NCBI GenBank assembly: GCA_937917025.1
Contig: CALFSF010000367.1
Span: 1-11,109 of the forward strand
From: an uncultured Paraburkholderia sp.
GTDB taxonomy: Bacteria > Pseudomonadota > Gammaproteobacteria > Burkholderiales > Burkholderiaceae
Length of the DNA: 11,109 bases
Reading direction: 5' to 3'
The translations under genes were made by a program, and so were the position numbers. Under the pieces are notes generated by a model. It did no database searches and was not told the origin of the DNA. It saw only the letters and a list, made by a program, of their open reading frames with translations. Shown here in pieces: positions 1-5,619 of this stretch. Position 1 is the first letter of the stretch. Each line of letters begins with the position of its first letter.

Positions 1-1379
1 ACCAGCTGACCACCATGCACGGCCTGATCATGGTGTTCGGCGCGATCATGCCGGCGTTCGTCGGCTTCGCGAACTGGATGGTGCCGCTGCAGATCGGCGC
101 GTCGGACATGGCCTTCGCGCGGATGAACAACTTCAGCTTCTGGCTCCTGCCGGTTGCGGCCGTGCTGCTGATCAGCTCGTTCTTCGCACCGGGCGGCGCG
201 ACCGCCGCGGGCTGGACGCTGTATGCACCGCTGTCCACCCAGATGGGCCCGGGCATGGACTTCGCGATTTTCGCGATCCACTTGATGGGTGCCTCGTCGA
301 TCATGGGCGGTATCAACATCGTCGTGACGATCCTGAACATGCGCGCACCGGGCATGACGCTGATGAAGATGCCGATGTTCGCGTGGACGTGGCTCATCAC
401 CGCCTATCTGCTGATCGCCGTGATGCCGGTTCTGGCTGGCGCGATCACGATGGTGCTGTTCGACCGTCACTTCGGCACGTCGTTCTTCAGCGCGGCGGGC
501 GGCGGCGACCCGGTGATGTACCAGCACATCTTCTGGTTCTTCGGTCACCCGGAGGTGTACATCATGATCTTGCCGGCGTTCGGGATCGTTTCGCAGGTGA
601 TTCCGGCCTTCGCCCGCAAGCCGCTGTTCGGCTATAGCTCGATGGTGTACGCAACGGCTTCGATCGCGATCCTGTCCTTCATGGTCTGGGCGCACCACAT
701 GTTCGCAACCGGCATGCCGGTGACGGGCCAGCTGTTCTTCATGTACGCGACGATGCTGATCGCCGTGCCGACGGGCGTGAAGGTGTTCAACTGGGTTGCC
801 ACGATGTGGCGCGGTTCGCTCTCCTTCGAAACGCCGATGCTGTTCGCGGTGGGCTTCCTGTTCGTGTTCACGTTCGGCGGTCTGACGGGCCTGATGCTCG
901 CGATGGCGCCGCTCGACATCCAGTATCACGGTACCTATTTCGTGGTCGCCCACTTCCACTACGTGCTGGTGGCGGGGTCGCTATTCGGTCTCTTCTCCGG
1001 CTGGTACTACTGGTCGCCGAAGTGGACCGGCTGGATGTACAACGAGACGCGCGGCAAGATTCACTTCTGGGCATCGATGATCTTCTTCAACCTCGCGTTC
1101 CTGCCGATGCACTTCGTGGGTCTTGCCGGCATGCCGCGTCGTTACGCCGACTACCCGGCGCAGTTCACCGACTGGAACCAGGTGGTGTCGATTGGCGCGT
1201 TCGGCTTCGGTCTGGCGCAGGTGTACTTCCTGTTCGCCGTCGCGCTGCCGGCATACCGCGGCGGCGGCGAACTCGAAAAGGCATCGGACAAGCCGTGGGA
1301 CGGCGCAACGGGCCTCGAATGGACCGTGCCGAGCCCGGCTCCGTTCCACACGTTCGAAAACCCGCCGACCGTCGAATAA
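1..1379 (+). CDS. ctaD: Cytochrome c oxidase subunit I (CtaD), 5'-truncated by window start
   Basis: Catalytic subunit of the inner-membrane aa3-type cytochrome c oxidase, which reduces O2 to water and pumps protons. The reading frame is open from position 3, before the first ATG at 15, so roughly the first 80 residues and helix I lie outside the window. Numbering from the Met at 15, the key residues line up with Rhodobacter CtaD, mostly at a constant offset of 106. They are low-spin heme a ligands H2 and H315, heme a3 ligand H313, CuB ligands H178, H227 and H228, and the H178-P-E180-V-Y182 motif with the gating Glu and cross-linked Tyr. D-channel D31, K-channel T253 and K256, and propionate-binding R375-R376 are also present. 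The expected Mg-site Asp is Gly306 (see findings). The gene ends with TAA at 1377-1379. ctaC is presumably upstream but is not visible. Identification is essentially certain. Confidence 0.98.
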   Translation, partial: QLTTMHGLIMVFGAIMPAFVGFANWMVPLQIGASDMAFARMNNFSFWLLPVAAVLLISSFFAPGGATAAGWTLYAPLSTQMGPGMDFAIFAIHLMGASSIMGGINIVVTILNMRAPGMTLMKMPMFAWTWLITAYLLIAVMPVLAGAITMVLFDRHFGTSFFSAAGGGDPVMYQHIFWFFGHPEVYIMILPAFGIVSQVIPAFARKPLFGYSSMVYATASIAILSFMVWAHHMFATGMPVTGQLFFMYATMLIAVPTGVKVFNWVATMWRGSLSFETPMLFAVGFLFVFTFGGLTGLMLAMAPLDIQYHGTYFVVAHFHYVLVAGSLFGLFSGWYYWSPKWTGWMYNETRGKIHFWASMIFFNLAFLPMHFVGLAGMPRRYADYPAQFTDWNQVVSIGAFGFGLAQVYFLFAVALPAYRGGGELEKASDKPWDGATGLEWTVPSPAPFHTFENPPTVE

Positions 1380-1394
1380 GACGCCTCGGTCAAT

Positions 1395-1433
1395 GCATCC
1401 CGGTTCGGTCGGAAGCCGTCTGAACCGGGATGC
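1395..1433 (+). repeat. Perfect 12-bp inverted repeat between ctaD and the small assembly gene
   Basis: The arms GCATCCCGGTTC (1395-1406) and GAACCGGGATGC (1422-1433) are exactly complementary around a 15-nt loop. As RNA this is a stable stem starting 16 nt after the ctaD stop codon. No T-run follows, so it does not look like an intrinsic terminator. A 3'-end protecting or RNA-processing hairpin that sets ctaD mRNA level apart from the downstream assembly genes is a reasonable inference. Confidence 0.7.
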
Positions 1434-1485
1434 CAGACGGGCGGTGGCCGTGTAGCCGCCAGGTCAAGGTACCCAGAAATTGAGC

Positions 1486-1620
1486 ATGACCCGGAATTCA
1501 CAGCAAAGACGTACTCCCGCGCAGATTCGCGCGGGCAACAGGCGGCTGGGTTTGATCCTGCTCGCCGTGGTGCTTGCGTTCTTTTCGGCCGCGGTGATCA
1601 AGCAGGTCTGGTTTAGCTGA
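1486..1620 (+). CDS. Small cytochrome oxidase assembly-type membrane protein (44 aa)
   Basis: A 44-residue ORF (ATG 1486, TGA 1618-1620) lying between ctaD and ctaG. The N-terminal ~20 residues are basic (RNSQQRRTPAQIRAGNRR region). They are followed by one hydrophobic helix at about residues 21-38 and a short tail ending KQVWFS, which suggests a single-pass protein with N-in topology. Its position and layout match the short proteins annotated in Burkholderiales as 'cytochrome oxidase small assembly protein'; I recall that name from annotation practice and know of no defined biochemistry. The Shine-Dalgarno is weak (AAGGT around 1466-1470), so translation may depend on coupling or on the upstream hairpin. 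Codon use matches the neighbours. Confidence 0.75.
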   Translation: MTRNSQQRRTPAQIRAGNRRLGLILLAVVLAFFSAAVIKQVWFS

Positions 1621-1665
1621 CCGCGCTGTCCGAACCTGCCCTGGCAGCGTGATTGAGGAAGTTCG

Positions 1666-2280
1666 ATGTCGAAGCACCCGCCGGCCGAGGCCGACCGCTC
1701 TTTTAACCGTTCGATGCTGATCAAGCTGTTCGTCGTCGCGCTGATGATGTTCGGCTTCGGGTTTGCGCTGGTGCCAATGTATCGCGCGATCTGTCAGGTT
1801 ACGGGTATCAACAACCTCGTGCAGCGCGACGCAACGGAGCGCGAGGCGAAGAATACGCAGGTCGACATGAGCCGCACGATTTCGATCGAATTCGATGCGA
1901 ACGCGCGTGGCCCGCTCGGTTTCAAACCGGAACAGCACAGCATGAACGTGCATCCGGGCGAAGTAACAACGGTGATGTACCAGGTCAGCAACGAGCAGGC
2001 GCGCACGGTTCATGCGCAGGCGATTCCGAGCTACGCGCCGCGCGAGGCGACTGAGTACTTCAAGAAGATCGAGTGTTTCTGTTTCACGCAGCAGACGCTG
2101 GCTGCCAATGAAACGAAGCGGTTGCCGGTGGTGTTCGTCGTCGATCCGAAACTGCCGAAGGATGTGAAGACGATCACGCTGTCGTACACGTTCTTCGAAC
2201 TGAATACGCCGGCGCCGACAACGAAGGACACCGCGAACCAGGCGGCCGGCACGGACGTCAGGACGTCGAACCCCGCCTGA
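1666..2280 (+). CDS. ctaG: Cytochrome c oxidase assembly protein CtaG/Cox11
   Basis: A Cox11-family copper chaperone of 204 aa that delivers copper to the CuB site of subunit I from the periplasmic face. One N-terminal membrane helix spans about residues 18-37. The conserved juxtamembrane Cys43 follows, then an immunoglobulin-like periplasmic domain carrying the paired-cysteine motif C137-F-C139 (copper binding) and a PGE motif at 97-99. Length is typical of the family. The start is supported by GAGGAA at 1655-1660, 5 nt upstream of ATG 1666. The last ~20 residues are polar, Ala/Thr-rich and probably disordered. It lies 45 nt after the small assembly gene and 35 nt before the DUF2970 gene, consistent with co-transcription with its client ctaD. 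This is not the unrelated Bacillus protein also called CtaG. Confidence 0.96.
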   Translation: MSKHPPAEADRSFNRSMLIKLFVVALMMFGFGFALVPMYRAICQVTGINNLVQRDATEREAKNTQVDMSRTISIEFDANARGPLGFKPEQHSMNVHPGEVTTVMYQVSNEQARTVHAQAIPSYAPREATEYFKKIECFCFTQQTLAANETKRLPVVFVVDPKLPKDVKTITLSYTFFELNTPAPTTKDTANQAAGTDVRTSNPA

Positions 2281-2315
2281 CGGCGTGTTATGCAGGCGAA
2301 GGGAAGACGACACGA

Positions 2316-2519
2316 ATGAGCGACAACGGCGGGCGCAGAAGCAGTTTCGGGCAATCGGTGAGGGCTGTGTTGTGGTCGTTTCTAGGAGTGCGCAAACGGC
2401 GCGATCTCGAAGCGGACGCCAACCAGCTCAATCCGCTGCATGTGGTTGTCGCAGCGGTGATCTGCGCGGCGATCTTCATTGGCGTGCTGATCCTCGTGGT
2501 GCGTCTCGTGGTCGGATAA
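2316..2519 (+). CDS. DUF2970 family small membrane protein
   Basis: A 67-residue protein with the DUF2970 layout: an amphipathic N-terminal stretch with S-V-R-A-V-L-W-S-F-L-G-V-R-K (about residues 14-27), a polar segment, a conserved L-N-P-L-H motif (residues 38-42) and one C-terminal transmembrane helix (about 43-65). The family sits in cytochrome oxidase operons of Betaproteobacteria and some Gammaproteobacteria, and its function is unknown. Between ctaG and ctaE a role in oxidase assembly or stability is an inference from position only. A purine-rich AAGGGAAG (2299-2306) precedes ATG 2316. Confidence 0.85.
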   Translation: MSDNGGRRSSFGQSVRAVLWSFLGVRKRRDLEADANQLNPLHVVVAAVICAAIFIGVLILVVRLVVG

Positions 2520-2664
2520 AGCTGTACCGGATGAAAGCGGGCAGCGCGGGTCCAGACAGACCCATGAATTAGCGTGAAACGGTGCGGTATCCACGCGCCG
2601 TCGAAGATAAAACCGGAACCAACCGGACCAAGCGGAACAACTGGACTGAAGTGGAGAATCAAGA
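2520..2664 (+). promoter_or_regulatory. ctaE leader with periodic GGA motifs
   Basis: A 145-nt gap between the DUF2970 gene and ctaE, longer than the other gaps in this operon. Its 3' part carries five GGA triplets at 2615, 2625, 2634, 2643 and 2653, spaced 10, 9, 9 and 10 nt apart. The last lies in the ctaE Shine-Dalgarno GGAGAA (2653-2658). A weak hairpin (GGGTC 2548-2552, GACCC 2559-2563) lies upstream. The pattern is visible in the sequence. A regulatory role, for example binding by a CsrA/RsmA-type protein that recognises GGA, is speculation. Confidence 0.35.
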
Positions 2665-3522
2665 ATGAGCGGTCAAAACGAGAGCCCGTACTATTTCGTA
2701 CCGCATCCGTCGCGGCACCCGATCAGCGCGGCGGTCGGGCTGCTGGTCATGCTCGGATCGCTTGCGTCGTGGATCAACGACGAGAGCTGGGGGCCCATCG
2801 GCGTGGCTGTCGGCCTGCTGTGGCTGCTCTTCACGTTGTGGCACTGGTTCGGCGATGCAATCTCCGAATCGGAAAGCGGCATGTACGGCAAGCGTGTCGA
2901 CGCATCGTACCGCTGGAGCATGAGCTGGTTCATCTTCTCCGAAGTGATGTTCTTCGGCGCGTTCTTCGGTGCGCTGTTCTACGCGCGCGAAATCGCACTG
3001 CATCAGCTCGGCAGCCTCGCCTACAAGCTGATCTGGCCGGATTTCTCGGCGGTGTGGCCGAACAACGGTCCTGCTGCGCTCGTCTCGCACTTCAAGTCGA
3101 TGCAGCCGTGGCCGGTGCCGACTATCAATACTGCGTTGCTGTTGTCGTCGGGTGCGACGCTGACCGTGTCGCACCATGCGCTGCGTGAGGATCATCGTCG
3201 CAAGGCGATCGTCTGGCTGGCCGCGACGCTCGTGCTCGGCGTCAGCTTCCTGTTCCTCCAGGCCTTCGAATATTTCCACGCGTACAACGAACTGAACCTG
3301 ACGCTGGCTTCGGGCGTGTATGGCTCGACGTTCTTCCTGCTGACGGGCTTCCACGGCTTCCACGTGTTCCTCGGCGGCACGATGCTGGCGGTCGTTCTGG
3401 TGCGCATGATCCGTGGCCATTTCACGGCGGATCATCACTTCGCGTTCGAAGGCGCGGCCTGGTACTGGCACTTTGTGGACGTCGTGTGGCTTGGGCTGTA
3501 CGTCGTCGTGTACTGGCTTTAA
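2665..3522 (+). CDS. ctaE: Cytochrome c oxidase subunit III (CtaE)
   Basis: Subunit III of the aa3 oxidase, 285 aa with about seven membrane helices. In related enzymes it binds lipid and stabilises subunit I and proton uptake into the D channel. Diagnostic segments are W88-F-I-F-S-E93-V-M-F-F with the conserved membrane Glu93, G228-F-H-G-F-H-V, and the C-terminal W268-H-F-V-D-V-V-W. Length is slightly above the roughly 260-270 residues of many homologues because of a loop of about 30 residues after helix III (about 115-145). Start ATG 2665 has GGAGAA 7 nt upstream. It is the last gene of the first transcription unit, followed by a structured 3' UTR and a strong terminator. Confidence 0.97.
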   Translation: MSGQNESPYYFVPHPSRHPISAAVGLLVMLGSLASWINDESWGPIGVAVGLLWLLFTLWHWFGDAISESESGMYGKRVDASYRWSMSWFIFSEVMFFGAFFGALFYAREIALHQLGSLAYKLIWPDFSAVWPNNGPAALVSHFKSMQPWPVPTINTALLLSSGATLTVSHHALREDHRRKAIVWLAATLVLGVSFLFLQAFEYFHAYNELNLTLASGVYGSTFFLLTGFHGFHVFLGGTMLAVVLVRMIRGHFTADHHFAFEGAAWYWHFVDVVWLGLYVVVYWL

Positions 3523-3566
3523 GGCTGTCAGGGCTGCATCGGCGTTTATTTCGCGGATGCGGCCGG

Positions 3567-3597
3567 CCGCGCTTCGGGAGGCTCGAACGAAGCGTGG
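3567..3597 (+). other. Stem-loop in the ctaE 3' UTR
   Basis: CCGCGCTTCG (3567-3576) can pair with CGAAGCGTGG (3588-3597) as a 10-bp stem with one G-T pair and an 11-nt loop. It is followed by an A-rich single-stranded stretch and then the terminator at 3636. The hairpin followed by a terminator within about 100 nt is compatible with a stable 3'-end RNA fragment. No transcript data are available. Confidence 0.4.
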
Positions 3598-3635
3598 GAA
3601 AATGGATAGCCAGGTAGTAAGCAGTGACCACGCAG

Positions 3636-3667
3636 CGCCGCCCTCGACCCTGTCAGGGCGGCGTTTT
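3636..3667 (+). terminator. Intrinsic terminator of the ctaD-ctaE unit
   Basis: A perfect 9-bp GC-rich stem, CGCCGCCCT (3636-3644) with AGGGCGGCG (3655-3663), around a 10-nt loop, followed directly by TTTT (3664-3667). It ends the first oxidase operon 145 nt after ctaE. Positions 3668-3789 hold no gene that I can support. Confidence 0.88.
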
Positions 3668-3789
3668 GCTTCATGGGCCGGGCGATGTGACGGACTTCAT
3701 CGTGGGCGAAATTCAGGGCCGGGCGGCGAGGCGAGCGTCGCTGGACGTCACCGCGAGCCGGCAGGCGCCAGTGAGCGCCAGCCGAAGCA

Positions 3790-3999
3790 TCAGCGGCCGA
3801 GCGGAATGCCGGTCGACTGGATCCAGCCCATCCAGTGTGCGAACAGGATGAACAGGAAAAGCGAGATCGAGAGGCCGACGCGCGTGGCGAGCGACCAGAC
3901 CATCCGCTTCGACTGGCCCCGGTCGTGCATCATGAAATACAGCGCCGAAGCCATGCTGGCGATGATGAGGACGAAGGCGATGGGAATGAGGATATGCAT
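3790..3999 (-). CDS. DUF2909 'twin transmembrane' small protein
   Basis: A 69-residue protein made almost entirely of two membrane helices (about residues 3-23 and 43-61). They are joined by a basic connector with the family-like M-H-D-R-G-Q-S-K-R-M motif (24-33). This matches DUF2909, a family of unknown function often found beside cytochrome oxidase genes. It lies on the opposite strand between the ctaE terminator and surf1, divergent from surf1. The start chosen is the ATG at 3999-3997, giving the compact family N-terminus. An in-frame ATG at 4041-4039 would add 14 residues and has GGTGAG just upstream, so a longer form cannot be excluded. Its place in the locus suggests an oxidase-related role, by context only. 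Confidence 0.82.
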   Translation of the reverse strand: MHILIPIAFVLIIASMASALYFMMHDRGQSKRMVWSLATRVGLSISLFLFILFAHWMGWIQSTGIPLGR

Positions 4000-4007
4000 G
4001 GAACCAG

Positions 4008-4038
4008 TTGACGGTCGGGAACGCAAACGTAAGACGTT
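4008..4038. promoter_or_regulatory. Divergent surf1/DUF2909 intergenic region with dyad
   Basis: The 87-nt divergent gap contains the dyad AACGT-AAG-ACGTT (4026-4038). On the + strand there is a TTGACG box (4008-4013), 16 nt before a weak TAAGAC -10 (4030-4035). The dyad overlaps the proposed -10 and could be an operator for either direction. AAGACGT occurs again at 4060-4066. The promoter assignment is tentative because the -10 is poor. Confidence 0.3.
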
Positions 4039-4086
4039 CATTATCTCACCGTGTCTCGCAAGACGTGTATCCGCAGGCGGTGTGCG

Positions 4087-4803
4087 ATGAAGTTTCGGCT
4101 TGTTCCCGTCGTGCTGATTCTGATCGTCGTCGCCGTGACGGTGCGGCTTGGGTTCTGGCAGCGCGACCGCGCGCATCAGAAGGAAGCGCTGCAGGCGCAC
4201 ATCATGCAGTTCGAACACGCGCCGGCGCAAACTGTTACCGCCGCGCCCATCGCGTTGAAGGACATCGAATTCCATCGCGTGCGCGCGCTCGGCAGCTTCG
4301 TGCCGGAGAAGGTCGTGTACCTGGACAATCGGCCGTATAACGACCAGCCCGGCTTTTACGTCGTGATGCCCTTTAAACTGCATGACGGCGGCTACGTGCT
4401 CGTCAACCGCGGCTGGTTGCCGCGCAACATGAACGAGCGCACGGAAATAAAGCCGTTCGTCACGCCGAAGGGCGAGATCGAAATCGAGGGGATCGCGCGA
4501 GCCGATGCGAGCAAGGCTTACGAGCTTGGGCAGGGAGGATCGGCCGCGCATCAGCAGATTCGCCAGAATCTCGACGTCCACGCCTACGCAGGTGAAACCG
4601 GTTTGCCGCTGCAGCCGTTCGTGATCCAGCAATTGAGCGACGACGGCGACACGCTCGTGCGCGACTGGCCGGTGCCCACGACGGGTATCGAGACGAACTA
4701 CGGCTACATGTTCCAGTGGTGGGGCATGGCCGTCGCGGCGATCGGATTCGGGCTGTACGCGGCCCGCCGCGCCGCGAAGAAAGAGCACGCGCCCAGCGCG
4801 TAA
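4087..4803 (+). CDS. surf1: SURF1-family cytochrome oxidase assembly protein
   Basis: A SURF1/Shy1 family inner-membrane protein of 238 aa, linked to heme A binding and insertion into subunit I. It has the usual layout: an N-terminal membrane helix (about 4-20) running into the L-G-F-W-Q-R motif (21-26), a large periplasmic domain with V-N-R-G-W-L-P-R (106-113), then N-Y-G-Y-M-F-Q-W-W (204-212) leading into the second helix (about 209-226) and a basic cytoplasmic tail. I chose ATG 4087, which has AGGCGG at 4075-4080, 6 nt upstream, and places the helix at the N-terminus. A GTG at 4051 in frame would add 12 mostly basic residues and is less likely. It is the first gene of the second assembly operon. 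Confidence 0.94.
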   Translation: MKFRLVPVVLILIVVAVTVRLGFWQRDRAHQKEALQAHIMQFEHAPAQTVTAAPIALKDIEFHRVRALGSFVPEKVVYLDNRPYNDQPGFYVVMPFKLHDGGYVLVNRGWLPRNMNERTEIKPFVTPKGEIEIEGIARADASKAYELGQGGSAAHQQIRQNLDVHAYAGETGLPLQPFVIQQLSDDGDTLVRDWPVPTTGIETNYGYMFQWWGMAVAAIGFGLYAARRAAKKEHAPSA

Positions 4804-4876
4804 ATGCATCGTGCGCGGCGACAGGTCGCTGGTCGTTACCGGCCGTCGTCGCGCAATCATGGAAAGAGGTCCTGTA

Positions 4877-5560
4877 GTGCCGACGCAATCTCCCCGTTCC
4901 CCGCAATCCGGAAAAACCGCGCAACGCGGCCAGATGGCTCCCCAACGCGCATCGGACGGCACGCCGCGCGCACGTCAGGGCTCGTGGCAACGCGGCCGCT
5001 GGATGATGCTGCTGATCGCGCTTATCTGCGCGGCGCCCGTGATCGCGTCGTACCTCACGTACTACGTGATCAAGCCGAAGGGCGGCACGACGAGCTACGG
5101 CACGCTGGTCGAACCGCAGCGTCCGATTCCCGACTCGCTCACCGTGATCGGCGAAGACGGCAAGCCGATGCCGCTCACGTCGCTGCGCGGTCGCTGGCTG
5201 CTGGTCTCGGTGGACGCCAGCGCGTGCGACAAGGCCTGCGTCACGAAGCTGTATTTCATGCGCCAGATCCGCGCGACGCAGGGCGGCGAACGCGAGCGCG
5301 TCGTCACCGTGTGGCTGCGCACCGATGGGTCGGCAGTTCCGGACGTCGTCAAGCACGCCTACGACGACACCGACATGTTGATCGCCGATCCGTCCGCCGT
5401 GGCCGCGTGGCTGCCGGTGGACAGCGGCACGAAGCTGACCGACCACATTTTCGTGGTCGATCCGAACGGCAATCTGATGATGCGGTTTCCGAAAGATCCG
5501 GACCCGAGCAAGATCAAGGGCGACGTGACGAAGCTCCTCAAATGGTCGAGTATCGGCTGA
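4877..5560 (+). CDS. Membrane-anchored SCO-like thioredoxin-fold protein
   Basis: About 227 aa. A polar, basic N-terminal region (about 1-40) precedes one membrane helix (about 43-63) and a periplasmic thioredoxin-like domain. That domain has the strand R-W-L-L-V-S-V-D, then C117-D-K-A-C121, and D189-H190 before F-V-V-D-P-N-G. The CxxxC plus distal His arrangement is that of SCO1/SenC copper chaperones, but overall similarity is low. I recall that orthologues in Burkholderiales carry vague or misleading oxidase names. The start is uncertain. GTG 4877 has GAAAGAGG (4862-4869) 7 nt upstream; ATG 4859 and GTG 4811 are in frame but less well placed. It lies between surf1 and ctaA, so copper or thiol chemistry for the oxidase is a fair inference. 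Confidence 0.85.
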   Translation: MPTQSPRSPQSGKTAQRGQMAPQRASDGTPRARQGSWQRGRWMMLLIALICAAPVIASYLTYYVIKPKGGTTSYGTLVEPQRPIPDSLTVIGEDGKPMPLTSLRGRWLLVSVDASACDKACVTKLYFMRQIRATQGGERERVVTVWLRTDGSAVPDVVKHAYDDTDMLIADPSAVAAWLPVDSGTKLTDHIFVVDPNGNLMMRFPKDPDPSKIKGDVTKLLKWSSIG

Positions 5561-5577
5561 TGTGATGGTGCGCTGCC

Positions 5578-5601
5578 CGCGCCGCGGCGCGCGCCGTTTT
5601 T
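5578..5601 (+). terminator. GC-palindrome plus T5: possible internal attenuator before ctaA
   Basis: The gap between the SCO-like gene and ctaA holds the 14-bp palindrome CGCGCCGCGGCGCG (5578-5591). It overlaps CGGCGCGCGCCG (5585-5596), which is followed by TTTTT (5597-5601). The stems that can form next to the T-run are short (CGGC/GCCG with a 4-nt loop), so full termination is doubtful. Partial attenuation inside the operon is possible. Confidence 0.3.
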
Positions 5602-5619
5602 CGCGAGAAGGGTAGAGAG

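Noticed and set aside
2531..2572. 13-codon ORF in the ctaE leader
   Set aside because: No ribosome-binding site, no regulatory codon pattern and very short; chance occurrence is likely.
3559..3570. 12-bp palindrome GCGGCCGGCCGC after ctaE
   Set aside because: In GC-rich DNA such palindromes are frequent. Part of it is better explained as one arm of the 3567-3597 stem.
4000..4962. Long N-terminal extension of the DUF2909 frame, antisense to surf1
   Set aside because: Only the last ~70 codons resemble a protein family. The upstream part is the reverse frame of surf1.
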